Source: Paracyclopina nana (lineage: Eukaryota; Arthropoda; Copepoda; Cyclopoida; Cyclopettidae). From it: DNA of 64,000 nucleotides. Under the pieces are notes generated by a model that worked only from the letters and a program-made list of their open reading frames with translations, searched no databases and was not told the DNA's origin. Positions within the stretch are counted from its first letter, which is position 1; every line of letters starts with the position of its first letter. The stretch is from contig JAGUCH010000002.1 in assembly GCA_019096065.1 (NCBI GenBank), positions 8,692,501 to 8,756,500 on the forward strand. Reading direction: 5' to 3'. This document shows, in pieces, positions 19,701-30,397 of the stretch. The position numbers and the translations under genes are program-made.

Positions 19701-22700
19701 GAGAGCCTTAATTACCATTGCTGATTCCAAGCCTGGCAGAAGAACAAGAAGAAGGCCTCGTGCTGATGTCAAACATTCAGGGGTCACCAATTCATCTTTG
19801 CTGAGGTCGATCAGAATCCTAAACAAATCTCCTTTTTTCTCTACATCATTGTGAGCAGCATACTCACAAATGGAATCAATTATGGCACATGCAGGAGTTT
19901 TGGGTAATCCGTTATGAACAAGGATTGTGTTTGAGCTTGACTTGATGCCATGTTGGAAAAACTCATAGACAGGTGTTTCAGCCAGGTGAATCAGCAATGC
20001 TGGTCCAACATGGTTCACCAAAGCCTCTAAAGCTGTAAGCTTACTCTTGACCTCATGCAATGAAGCCAGCAGCGCAGTGGAGTGCAAGGCCAGTTGTACA
20101 ATGCCCTTGCTATCCAAAAACGTAAGCATGGGTGCCAGTTTGCCCAATAGATCATCCGAGTCCAAGCAAGCGTTAAGAATAGCTTCCAATGAATTTTGAC
20201 CTGATCTGGTTTCCTCCATAAAAACCTTGATTACTTCCGAGACGTTTTCAGATGTAGCGATTAAGGCCACCTTATTGGCAACAAAGGCCTTCACAAGGGC
20301 AGCGTAGTTGGCTCTCGCAACTGGTTTTTGAAGGGCGACCTCAAAGCAAGCAATCACCTTTTTCCGAACTTTTTTGCTGTCACTATAAAGCCCGCCCAAT
20401 AGGTTGGGAATAATGGGCGAACCAAATGACATGGCATTCTTGACAACATCAGCTTTTTGCTCAAACGTCTTTCGCAGGCCACAAGCTGCTTGTAGGTGAA
20501 CATGCTTGAGTAGGGATCCTTCATCAGATTTTTGGCCGAACGTGTTGAGAGCGTTTTCTATGGGCCGCGAGAGCAAAGCAGAGGCGTACTCTGAATACCC
20601 ATCCAATTTTTCTAAGCCTTCATTCAAGCTATCAACTACTGAGGGATCGATGCTCCTCGTTTGCCAAATGGCAGAAAGCACACACAACATCATTTTCTGA
20701 TCTTCAGAAACAGCTCCAAGGAGGACCTTCACGGATTCAATAAGATCAAGAGACGATATGAATCCTGTTTGTCGAGCCATCAATACATGCTTGTAGAGGT
20801 CAGCAGCATCTTCTGATTTTTTGGTATCTTTAGGGCTGCGAATATTGAAGTGCGTGGACACAGCGAATAGCAACTTAACCAAGCTGCAGCATAAGACCTC
20901 TTTAGATTTAGCACCTTTCAAGGCTTGAGCAAGAGCCAGAATAAAGAGTGTGCATAAATCAGCAGTATTATGCACTTCACTAGCAAGGATGCAATCGGTC
21001 AATCGACAGAGCTTTTCGGCAGTGATTGCAGACATGAATTTTTCAAAAATTCTCTTCGCAACTTTGCTCGAGTCGTCGGATTGAGCTATTTCAAGCGTAG
21101 GTTTCAGAAGAGCAATCAAGCCGCTCACTTCTAAGGCAGAACACTTTTCAACAATGCTCTTAAGACTGTCAGTACTCTTCTCACTATTGTTGAAGAAAAG
21201 TGGCAAAATCAGCAAATCTAACTTGATAGCGTGTTTGCTGAAAACATCTTCTCTTGAGGTCAGCTCGGGGGCCATAAGTAACTGAATTGCCATGTGCACA
21301 ACTTTTGGCTTGAATGCATACGCTCTTGCAACGTTAATGCAAAAGACCACGACATCTTTGTTTGATTGTTGACTTATTAAAAAGTCGATTGGAGTAGCTA
21401 ACATGGTCTTCACTGATTGATAGCTCGACTTGAGAACTTCAGGTGAAAAATCGCTCTTGACAATCTGGCCACCCATCAGCTCTCTGACAATCTCGTTGTC
21501 GAGCATTATTCTTTTTGCAGCTATGAGCTCTGCAGAGGGATCCTCGATTCCTTCAATAAAGAGGATGTCACTGTCGTGGCGAATCACACTTTTGGCAGAG
21601 TACTCTTCAATGAACGACTTCTTGAGCGTTTCCAGAATTCTTTTGCACGCAGAAATGGACCTCTTTCTGCACAAAGCATCAGCCTCATTTTCCTCCGTTC
21701 CTTTCTTTTGGCCTTTGTACAAAAGCAAGCTCTTGCTAATGCAGGAAATCAAAATTTCGGCCGTTTCATTTGTTGGCAACCATTCGGAGACACACTTTTG
21801 CACCATGATTAACAAATGAGTTGTGGCTGGTGTTGGCATTATGTCAAGTACCTTGCTACACAACAAGGCCAAAGCCTTGAGAATACGACGAGCAAACTCT
21901 TGATCTTCATCAACTTGCTTGGCCACATTTGAAAATACTACATTAAAGATAACCTCTTCATGGCTTATAAATTCGGACAAAATCATCTCCGTGTCCACTT
22001 CGCTGATTTGGCAGCGAAACAAAAGGGCAGTCAGCGAAAGGCTTTCGACGTCCTTCACAGCTACCTTACCGATGGTTTTGACCAGCTTGTTAGCTACCTT
22101 TTTCTTGAGACTTACTCTTGGAACCAAGGCGGCAAAGAGGATGATGGCCGCTGATTTAAACTCTTTGTGGCCCCCATTTTTGAGCCCAGCAAGGATGACT
22201 TGCATGAGGTTGTACGTTTGGTGTTCCCCAATGTTCCCACACAAATTCAACGCTTTGATCATAGTCGCGATGAAAAAGTGAACAGCTTTGTCATAAGAAA
22301 CACCATCCTCAAATTGAAATCTGGGAAGAGAAAATTAAAATTGTAGCGTTTAGAATTAACTCCATTAGCTCATACCTTTCAACGTGGCCTCTGAGAAGCT
22401 TGTGCACAAAAATGTGACACATCATCTTGAAAAATCCTTGATCCGAGGCCAGATGGCGAGCTAGACCAATCGATGTAGCTGGGTGGCACGCATGCTTGAA
22501 GTTCTCCACCCATCGAGGATAGTCCTCTTCAGCATGAGCTTTTCCAAACCTGAGTGGAAGCGACTCGACAATTCGGTTGAAGATGGCATAATCATAGTAA
22601 GGAAGAGTGGCAAAAAATAAGGCTTCAGCATTTTTCAGGTGCACTTTGTGCTTAGACACGAGATACTGCAGCACATACTGAGCAGGCCTCTTCAGCACAA

Positions 22701-23016
22701 AAGGAGTCAACAAGTGCAACAAATCTTCCACATTGTACTTGTCAGCAGACATGTCTTCGTCAGCGTCGTCGGGCATAACATCATCAGGATCATCCCTAAA
22801 AAGGCATTTAGCAAAGGATCCAATGATGGGGCATGTCAGTGAAAGCTCTTGAATCGCTTCCTTAGCAAGCAATGTGAGCTGCTCGCCACCAAGCTGAACA
22901 TCAAGTAGGCATGGTCCCAAGGAGGCTACTGAGGCTCCCCCATCTTTAGATAGCTGTGATGCGCCTTGTGATGATGTCCTCAGCTGCTCAAGCTGTCTTG
23001 ACAATGATGTAGACAT
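16742..23016 (-). CDS. HEATR1: HEATR1/UTP10, small-subunit processome scaffold
   Basis: Four exons on the minus strand: 23016-22376, 22320-17160, 17101-16997 and 16942-16742. They give 2035 residues in frame (human 2144). The N-terminus MSTSLSRQLEQL matches the HEATR1 start. The protein is helical HEAT-type repeats throughout. The C-terminus, LPDSVHFLVEALEDDEQQVE through SIESYFE, aligns closely with human HEATR1. A BP28CT-type domain lies at about residues 1600-1760. UTP10 belongs to the t-UTP subcomplex, needed for rDNA transcription and early 18S rRNA processing. The AATAAA on this strand overlaps the stop codon (16746-16741). The very large second exon is unusual for a gene with three short introns. 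The ATG at 23016 was chosen because no upstream Met is in frame. Confidence 0.95.
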
Positions 23017-23147
23017 TTTAAACGAAAAATGCAAGGAAGCTCAACACGCGCCAACAAAGTAACAGTTCGTTGAGCTGCACGCCGCAATGTTTTGATTTTT
23101 CTAAGTGTTCTCTAAATCAGCTGAGTATTTGTACTGTCCTACTAATT

Positions 23148-23235
23148 ATGGGGCAATTCGATAATCCTAAAACTGATCCGTATGCTAAAAATAGGCCTTT
23201 GTACAAGAGTGCCGAAGTTTATGAACTAGTCATGA
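23148..23235 (+). other. Possible first exon of the 23298-27477 gene
   Basis: An ATG at 23148 opens a frame rich in charged and polar residues (MGQFDNPKTDPYAKNRP). GT dinucleotides at 23201 and 23236 could be donors. Only the donor at 23201 has a phase that fits the next exon with the acceptor at 23313-23314. This is tentative. Confidence 0.3.
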
Positions 23236-23297
23236 GTACATATTTCACGTATCCAAGAACTTGAGTCATTAAGGACATTTGTGGTGAAAAAACATGA

Positions 23298-26200
23298 ACT
23301 TGTGGTGAATTGAGCAAATTCGAACTGCCATTCCCCAGACTCATCAATATCCATCAGCAGTTTGCGATTCATAATTTCTCAGTTGAGTCAGTTCTGGTTT
23401 CTAGGATTGAATTTTTTCAATTGCCGCATATGTCTTCCAAGCAGTTTTTTGTGGATAGCCCGAAAATTATTGAATTGCGATGGCTGAACGCCGAGTCTCA
23501 TCCACGCACAGACTTATTTCACCTTCAAGTTAAGGGAATCGACAAAGATTTGGATCTTCAACTCCTCAGAGGAAATTGCGTTCTTTTGTGCCTAGCCTGT
23601 GAATGTCACTTGCGATCACTGTCCGAACTTCGAAGTCATTGTCAGGTAAATTTTTCTACATTCGCTTGTCCCAACATTATTTAGGCCCTTCTAGCATATA
23701 CTTTTTAAATTAAAACGTCAAGACTAATTGACTTAGATACCCCCAGCTCTTCAAGACTATGCATTAGCTAAGACGCCTTTTCTCATTTAAGTTTAGATTA
23801 CAATTTTACGATGTTTCTCAACTTAGGCAATTTTTCGCTTAGATAACAGTTTTAGGTTTAACGCCATTTTAATGCTTCCGGTTTGATACCTTTCGCCAGA
23901 TTTATTATAGCTTAGACATAATTTTAATGACAGGAACGTTTTAGGTTGACACCCTTAGGACGTAGTATTTTTGCTTACGAATGAAGCAACTATGCTTTTA
24001 AGGTGTCTAAGGGGCTTTCCGGTATATTAGCCAAACTGAGAATCCACTTTTTCGCGATCAACTTTTCAGCGGTCCGATTTTCCGCGATCAACTTTTCAGC
24101 GGTCCGATTTACAGCGATCAACTTTACCGCGATGTTATTGTAGCTCTTTTCATTTTGTACATCCTGCGTTTTATCATTGTAAAATAACTTTTAGGCAACT
24201 TTATCACTTGAAACCTTGAAACCTCTACTTTTTTAAGCCAATCTTTCTTAAAATGAATGCGAATCACTAGCTGACCTTACTTGGCATTCTTTGCTTATAA
24301 ATGTCTTTGGTTTCATGTATATCGCATTGATCTAAAAGGCCGTTCTCATATTGCCGGAAAAAGCTAAGGTAAGGTAAAAATTATGCACGAAAACCGGTTA
24401 TTTCGCTCAACATTCACAAAAAGCAGGTACTTTGCTTGAAATATTGAGCGTTTGCTTAGCTATTTTTACCTTAGCTTAGCTTTTCCCGGCAATATGAGAA
24501 CGGCCCAAAGTCATTTGACTGGATCGCGGAAAAGTGGATCGTGGAAAAGTAGATCACAGAAAAGTAGATTCTCGGTTTGGCAGTACATTCGGCTTTCCAT
24601 GTGGTGCTTTTCTGACACTAAGTTACCAAAACTCGACACAACAATCAGTGCAGCGCTATTTTCCAAGTTACCGAAATTTGTCACATCACAGCGCAGCACA
24701 ACACAGGGCCTGGTCATCTGAGGCTTTTTGTCACATAGTGACCAAAACTTGACACATTGTGCAGTGAAGTTACCAAAATTTGTCACATTGCAACACAGCG
24801 CAACTCAGACGGACACAAAGGAAAAAGTTTATTTTGCTTCATGAGTTACCAGTGCAGTGTAAACAGAAAGTTATACAAGGCAAAGTTGGGCTCTTTTTGG
24901 TAAAAAATGTGGAAAAATTAATCAAGTCATCTGGTTAAGTTTGTTTTGGTTGCTAGTTACATGGTCATCTGTTTGTCACTCCTTGACACAATTAGTGTCA
25001 CGAAGTTACCTTTTTCATGACACTCCAAAAACATCAATATAAAAAAAATTTGAACACACTAAATGACCAGGCTCACAATTGACCAGGGCCGGTAATTAAT
25101 AGAGGGTTTCGTGAACAGCTTACTCATCTTTTGCTGAATATAAGCTAGGTTTTGTCGAAATATCAGTGCATTGTTACCATTAGGTGTTTGGCCGGCCTAT
25201 GCTTGCAGGGAAGCTGCAAAGTAAGCTAGAAATTGCCAAAAACAAGCCCTTTAACTGAAACTATGTTGCTTTTTGTGACTGGGGATTGCATTTTGTCACT
25301 ATTATCTTCCTACAACTACCTTCCAAAAAGTGGAAAAGTCTAGAAATTATAAATGAAATCATTGCTGGTTTTCATCCCACCCTCCCCAATTCCTCACTCC
25401 CCTCTCAATTGATTCAGTGTGACATGAGTCTCAAAAAAGTTTCAAAATGTGCCAGTTCCAAGGCTTGATTTTTTACAGAAATTGAGCTTCCCTACATTAC
25501 TTTAAGAAGTATTTTATTATCTTTGTAATGACACACTTTAAAGACATTTCAAACCTGTGATTTATCTGTTTCAATCCAATTTTGCAAGAACTATTTTCAG
25601 AAAACCAAGACAGCTAGCCTGCATTCCATGCCAGCACAAAAACTGTAGCATGAGCAACAGCATTTCTTGAAAGCAATGTTTCAGGGGAATATTTAAATAT
25701 ATGGCTTTTTTATCAAAAAAGTGGTAATTTTTTATATGATTTGATCAGTTAAAAAGCTAGTTGCTGGTCAGAAAAATGGTAGTTTTTGAAAATGACAAAA
25801 ACTAACAAAAAGTATACTTCCTCAACCTTTACGACTTATGGAAATCGTTTGATGAGAAAAGAGAGATGAACTCCATCTTAAACAAAATGCCTAGACCCAA
25901 GCAGCAGCCTCCTCATCCACAAATGCTACAGAATAACTAATTACTTATGATGGCAATCAACCTAAGTAAGCTTATTACATATTAAGCAATCTACAACATT
26001 TCATTTGAAGTTTTGATCTTATCTGAAGTTAAAGAATTTTTATATGCAAAAGTTTTTTTCTTCAAATATAGGAGTAAGCTGAAATAAGATAACGGAAGTG
26101 CTATTTATCTCTATAAATTATTACTAGAAGTTACAGAATTAAAGTTTCAGTCATGATTCTTTATAGTTGTATAGGATAGCCACCGCAATAAGTTAGTATC

Positions 26201-27477
26201 CTTAGCAATCACCTTGCTAAGCTTTTCAAGAAGATAGAATTCCTACATACAGCTTGCGGCACACTACTTCCCACGCTCCATGCTCAAAGCCATGTATTTT
26301 GGTTTTTAAAAATTAAATTGTAGAAGCTCCTTTCCCAGTTGTTATAATTATTTCTCTTAGTCCTTGAGTCAGTTGATGAAATGCATTTTTAAGGAGTGTG
26401 CAACCCTAAAAGACTTAACTTATTGATGATTGTAATTATGTTTTTAGGCTGATCAGCACAAGTCAAAAGAGGCTGATTTAATGCAGTCTCTCTTAAGTCT
26501 TGATGGCACAGCGATGGATGAAAAAGCTCATGCCTCAGTTGCATCCAGGATGAAATCTGTTGGAGATGTTGTAAAAAGACGGCCAGAATTTGCCTATTGT
26601 GGGATACAATTTATCCTCGAGTTTACCGACGATGATTATGAAGGAGCTTCAGTCCTTATTTGCACTCTGCCTACTTGTGATGTAAGATTATGATTACCGC
26701 TGTTCCACGCTTAACCCTAATTTTTGGTCTGTTTAGTTTATCGGGTTTCCTAACGAGCTTGACGATCACATTGTCTGCGAAAGCCATGTAAGTGGTTATT
26801 TAGAAATCAATGGTTTTAGCGAAAGATTCGACCCCGTTTCTAATGATGACTATGCTCTCCTGTCTTATGAATATGATTTGGAAATATTGGCCACTGATGG
26901 AGATCCGGTGTCTCTGGTTACGAGAATAACAAATACGTTTGAATACACTAGAGCCAGGAAAGGAATTCATCCCATGTCGTACTACGAATTCATTGAAAAT
27001 TTTGTGCACAAAGAAAAGGGGAAAATGTCCCAAGATGCTACTAAGTCCAAGATCGATGAAATTACGGCATCATCGTTAGAATCCAATAGCCCCTTCATGT
27101 ACTATTCGACCCCCAGACGACAATCATCAATTCCTCAGGTGGATAGTCCAAAATTGTCTGAAATTGGAAGGGCTCTGTCTTCTCATTCCGTGAACTCTTC
27201 CATTCCGAAAAGTTCGGAGTCCTCAAGAGGCCCATTGTCATTTTTCAAAGAAGAAATCAAAGAAATGGTTGCTCGCCTGGTCAGGGAATGGCAAATGGAC
27301 TCAAACTGGAGTGGCAAACCGGATAGCCTAATAGCCCAGCTGACCGACCAGTATTTTGAAGATGAGAAGATTTTTCATTTGGCCCATTCACCCGAATTGG
27401 CCTATATAACCATGACCGATGTGATTTCAAAAAGAATCGATTACAGGCTCCGTTGCTATTTGGGCAACTTGGTTTAA
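23298..27477 (+). CDS. Unrecognised protein, at least three exons
   Basis: Exons about 23298-23645, 26448-26681 and 26737-27477 join in frame and give at least 430 residues. The first has no in-frame ATG before MSSKQ near 23430, so translation probably begins in an upstream exon. The parts look like real protein: an alternating hydrophobic region with Cys-Cys spacing near the first junction (VLLCLACECHL), an acidic middle (EFTDDDYEGA), FPNELDDHIVCESH, a Ser-rich linker (about 27030-27230) and a helical C-terminus. I do not recognise the family. The 2.8-kb second intron is unusually long and holds MITEs and a cyclin C fragment. The gene ends 113 nt from the cyclin C stop, tail to tail. Its AATAAA is at 27528-27533. 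Confidence 0.65.
24029..24587. repeat. Foldback block D with nested MITE
   Basis: The left end GCCAAACTGAGAATCCACTTTT (start about 24031) is mirrored at the right by AGTAGATTCTCGGTTTGGC (about 24568-24587). Inside the left arm, GCGATCAACTTTTCAGCGGTCCGATTT-type units of about 30 bp repeat from 24050 to 24130. Inside the right arm, GATCGCGGAAAAGTG-type units repeat from 24521 to 24565. A separate MITE sits inside the spacer. Confidence 0.6.
24338..24505. mobile_element. Short MITE, same family as 1-127
   Basis: About 168 bp with terminal repeats GGCCGTTCTCATATTGCCGG and its complement, followed internally by AAGCTAAGGTAAGG steps. It is inserted inside foldback block D. The target duplication is unclear. 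Confidence 0.7.
24600..24830. repeat. GTGAC-rich dispersed repeat
   Basis: Repeated short motifs of the type GTTACCAAAATTTGTCACAT occur in alternating orientation. Similar sequence in inverse orientation lies at 10900-11010. Its nature is uncertain. Confidence 0.35.
25809..25962 (+). pseudogene. Inverted partial copy of the cyclin C terminal exon
   Basis: About 150 bp match the 3' end of cyclin C (minus strand, 27570-27720) at roughly 93 percent by eye. They would encode the last 40 or so residues, through MNSILNKMPRPKQQP, the stop codon and the first bases after it. No upstream cyclin box is present, so this is not a gene. It lies within the long intron of the unrecognised gene, about 1.7 kb from its source and in the opposite orientation. 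The match extends past the stop into 3' flank without a poly(A) tract, so DNA-level duplication is more likely than retrocopying. Confidence 0.85.
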
Positions 27478-27527
27478 ATTCAGTTGATGGTATTGAAAAT
27501 ATCCATGCCCTTGCTTTATGGGAAAAG

Positions 27528-27561
27528 AATAAAAGCTTGGTGCTGTTATTGTGGTTTTATT
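27528..27561. terminator. Two opposed poly(A) signals
   Basis: AATAAA on the plus strand (27528-27533) serves the unrecognised gene. AATAAA on the minus strand (27561-27556) serves cyclin C. The convergent 3' ends must overlap or abut. Confidence 0.5.
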
Positions 27562-27590
27562 CAAAGCAGGTTGGTTGCCGTCATAAGTAG

Positions 27591-28479
27591 TTAGTTATTC
27601 TGTTGCATTTGTGGATGAGGAGGCTGCTGCTTGGGTCTGGGCATTTTGTTTAAGATGGAGTTCATCTCTTTTTTCTCATCAAACGATTTCCATAAGTCGT
27701 AAAGGTTAAGGATGTACTTTGAAATCTCTTGTACCTTGTCCATGTCCACGTGCAGCTCTGCAAACCAAGACCGGCAATCCTTATTGAGGATGACGCAAGC
27801 CATGTGGAGGCATGACAATGCTATTAAATATGGAGGATAAAGGAGGGAGACATCGGTTCTTAGGCTGTCATTAATGATACGCCAGGCTACGGGCAAGACT
27901 GAGTGTTCAACCCCAAGGTCTTGGCAATATTGTACCAAAGGCCTATAAGGTTGAAACACGATAAGGCAGCAATCCATATTTTCCAAAAGGTAGAATTCGC
28001 ACTCCAAGATGTTATTTGGGCGATATGGGAAGTCCTGAAAGGAAGAACCAAAAGTCAATCACTCGGCTAACAGTTGTTTGAGATAGCATTACATATACCT
28101 GGTTGGGGTATGCGTAGGAGAACTTATTCTTGATGACAGTCGTGCACGTGTTGATTAGCCTAGTGTTGGAGATAACCCCGAATTCCTCCACTTTTGAAGC
28201 CAGAAAAATGGAAGTAGGCGCTAGGAGCAAGGGGTCCACGCATTTCAGCGAATTTTGAGAGTAGAAGCGCTTGAAGTAAACGGTTGCAGTGGCAATGACT
28301 TGTTGGCGCAATTTTAAATGCTCTCCCAAAGTCTGAATGAAGCTGGCAAAAAAGATAATGAGCTTTTGGTATTCTTCGTCCGACAATACATTGAGGTCCG
28401 CCTGGCGCTCTCTTTGCAGGTCCGATTTGTCCAAAATCCACTGAGAGCAGTGAGAGCTCTGCCAAAAATTACCAGCCAT
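27591..28479 (-). CDS. CycC: Cyclin C, Mediator kinase module
   Basis: Two exons, 28479-28099 and 28034-27591, give 274 residues (human 283). The start MAGNFWQSSHCSQWILDK and the cyclin box (KVEEFG, then LECEFYLLENMDCCLIVFQPY) are characteristic of cyclin C. The second cyclin fold and a Pro/Gln tail follow. Cyclin C activates CDK8 in the Mediator kinase module. Its ATG is 13 nt downstream of the MED20 stop on the same strand. No separate promoter fits between them, and the MED20 stop overlaps an AATAAA. Co-transcription with MED20, another Mediator subunit, is likely. The 64-nt intron has a GTATATG donor. Confidence 0.95.
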
Positions 28480-28492
28480 GCTTGGTATTATT

Positions 28493-29131
28493 TTATTGCT
28501 GCTGGCTTACGGGATTGCCACTCGATCCTCCTTTGCGTATGACGTTAAATTGCTCTAGGTATTGATGGATGGTGTCAACTGGCGAATAGTTTTCAGCGAA
28601 CCTACTCTTCAAGTAAAGTGGCACTTGATTTGTGACAATGCTTCCAAGGAATCCTTGCATGAACTCGATCATAAGCCCCCAGCAGCTTTGTACCACTTGA
28701 CAGGGCAGGTATTCCACTTCGACGAGAACACCCTTGCTAGAGCCGGCAACTGACACAATTCCTATCTTCACCACAAAATCGCCTATCTCAAAGCGCGGCC
28801 CCTTCGACTCGATCTTCAGCTTTTTCGAGTAGACGTTGGATAGCTTCAGCAGTAACAGATCGAAAAGGGTGTCGCTGGTAAACGTGACTCTCTTCTCGGA
28901 GTGCTCCAATACAGAAAAAACAGTGGCAGGTTGTTCACTGTTGTGGAGGACGTGAAGTGTTCTTGGGGGCCCTCCCAAACTCGGAGATGACAAATAGGTT
29001 TCGCAGTCGACCAAAAACTGGCCTGTATGGTTGGCACCAAGATTGACAATGCGCTTGTGGATAAGTTCGACGACTTGAGCGGCGGTTTTATCGTGAGGAA
29101 TGGGATATGCCTGTAGAATGGCGACTCCCAT
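28493..29131 (-). CDS. MED20: Mediator subunit MED20
   Basis: Single exon, 212 residues from the ATG at 29131, the same length as the human protein. It begins MGVAILQAYPIP. The family signatures LVDCETY and VLHNSE are present, then the strands FEIGDFVVKIGIVSV, VEVEYLPCQVV and a helical LMIEFMQGFLGS. MED20 pairs with MED18 in the Mediator head module, contacting TBP and Pol II. Its ATG follows the MZT1 stop after only 5 nt (TTGTC). No acceptor-like AG is seen in that gap. The stop codon overlaps AATAAA. A start three codons further up would not be an ATG. Confidence 0.95.
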   Translation of the reverse strand: MGVAILQAYPIPHDKTAAQVVELIHKRIVNLGANHTGQFLVDCETYLSSPSLGGPPRTLHVLHNSEQPATVFSVLEHSEKRVTFTSDTLFDLLLLKLSNVYSKKLKIESKGPRFEIGDFVVKIGIVSVAGSSKGVLVEVEYLPCQVVQSCWGLMIEFMQGFLGSIVTNQVPLYLKSRFAENYSPVDTIHQYLEQFNVIRKGGSSGNPVSQQQ

Positions 29132-29136
29132 GACAA

Positions 29137-29412
29137 TCAAAATTGGTTGTTCATTTGACGGACCGCTTGACTTTCTCGGCGGAGTTCACGGACGACGGCA
29201 GCCAAAGCCTCGGGGTGAGCACCTCGTTCACACAATCGTACACAGAGGGCAAGAGAATCGGCGTCCAGCCCAGTGTTTAAGAGTTTCGATAGCTCAAGGA
29301 GAGTGGCAAATGTCTCTTTGGCTTCTAAAATTTGCGATCCAGATGACTGGTTGTTCTGCTGTTCACCTCCTCTGCTGCTTCCTTCTTTCTTGTTGCTATT
29401 GCTTGCAGCCAT
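29137..29412 (-). CDS. MZT1: Mitotic-spindle organizing protein 1 (MOZART1)
   Basis: Single exon, 91 residues (human 82). A polar N-terminal tail of about 30 residues precedes the conserved MOZART1 helices: LLELSKLLNTGLDADSL, then LCERGAHPEALAAVVRELR. MZT1 is a small gamma-tubulin complex subunit required to recruit and activate microtubule nucleation. It is the first gene of the tight trio with MED20 and cyclin C. A hAT MITE ends 68 nt upstream of its ATG, so the basal promoter is either within those bases or inside the MITE. Confidence 0.93.
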   Translation of the reverse strand: MAASNSNKKEGSSRGGEQQNNQSSGSQILEAKETFATLLELSKLLNTGLDADSLALCVRLCERGAHPEALAAVVRELRRESQAVRQMNNQF

Positions 29413-29480
29413 CACGGGGCCATATTTCCAGCATTCGTCTCACAGATTTGCCGCAAAGAAAACAAAGCTAACTTTTCTAG

Positions 29481-29962
29481 TAGTGATGGAACGAGTTTCA
29501 GCTTGGCTTGAAAGCTTGAAGCTGAAACCCAGCTTGAGCTACATAAGCAAAAAGCTTGGGATCGCTCGAACCAAATTTTGAAAAGCTTGAAAAAGCTTGA
29601 AACCCAAAAACGCAAAGCTTGAAAAAGCTTGACACCCAAAAAAAACCTTAATCCATTTTTAATCTAAACAAAAAGGGCTGATTTTAAAATTAACTAATAC
29701 TTGAGGGACAACTTAAATCTAAGTTAAAGCTATATCTGTCATTATTTGCGCTTTTTGGGTAATTTTGTCAAATCTGGTGACTAATCGCCATTTTTTATGC
29801 TAAAATTCTAAAAAAGTGAAAAGCTTGAAAAAAGCTTGAAATGTGAAATTTTGAGCTTGAAAAAGCTTGATAATAATTTTCAAAAGCTTGGGATCGCTCG
29901 AACACTTTTCAAAAAGCTTGAAGCTTGATCAAGCTGAAAATTTCCGGCTCGTTCCATCACTA
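29481..29962. mobile_element. hAT-type MITE, GATGGAACGAG family, copy 1
   Basis: 482 bp, with ends TAGTGATGGAACGAG and its complement. It is flanked by a perfect 8-bp duplication TTTTCTAG (29473-29480 and 29963-29970). The interior is built of AAAGCTTGAA-type steps in both orientations. An inverted sister copy of 481 bp lies at 46458-46938. It sits between the divergent MZT1 and CCT7 genes. Confidence 0.9.
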
Positions 29963-29970
29963 TTTTCTAG

Positions 29971-30397
29971 TGTCGGCAACGATAACAGTTCGAATCTAAA
30001 CAAAAAGCATTTTTACGATGTCCCAGGAGATGTATTTTTTTCTCTTTCAGCGCCAAGAACAAAGATCATTCACGTAAACATGAATTTGTTTGACCGAAGA
30101 TTCTCACTAGCAATTGTTTTTCCTGTCATCAATTTGGCAGGATTAGCACTATTTGATTTTGCGTACGCCTGAGAATTTTTGTCAAAGTTTCGTATAGTCG
30201 ATCCAAAAAAGCGGTACTGTGTTGATAAATACTTGAGCTAGCCGAGAACTATGCGCCTCACAGTACCGAGTTATTTACCAGTGTTCTAGACTATTCCGCC
30301 GCTTTTCAGCAGCTGAGTTTTCGTTCGTAAATAACACGTGAAAACTGCCGGCCAGGTGTGAAATTCGCATTCAAGTTTTGTTCTGAAAATCGTCAAA
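29971..30397 (+). promoter_or_regulatory. CCT7 upstream region
   Basis: Non-coding. A short inverted repeat, CGGTACTGTG near 30211 and CACAGTACCG near 30257, could form a stem or a bidirectional factor site. No TATA box is obvious. Confidence 0.3.

Noticed and set aside
26788-26819. Possible 32-nt intron in the unrecognised gene
   Set aside because: Donor and acceptor dinucleotides are present, but the interval is too short for this genome and the frame reads through as plausible protein.
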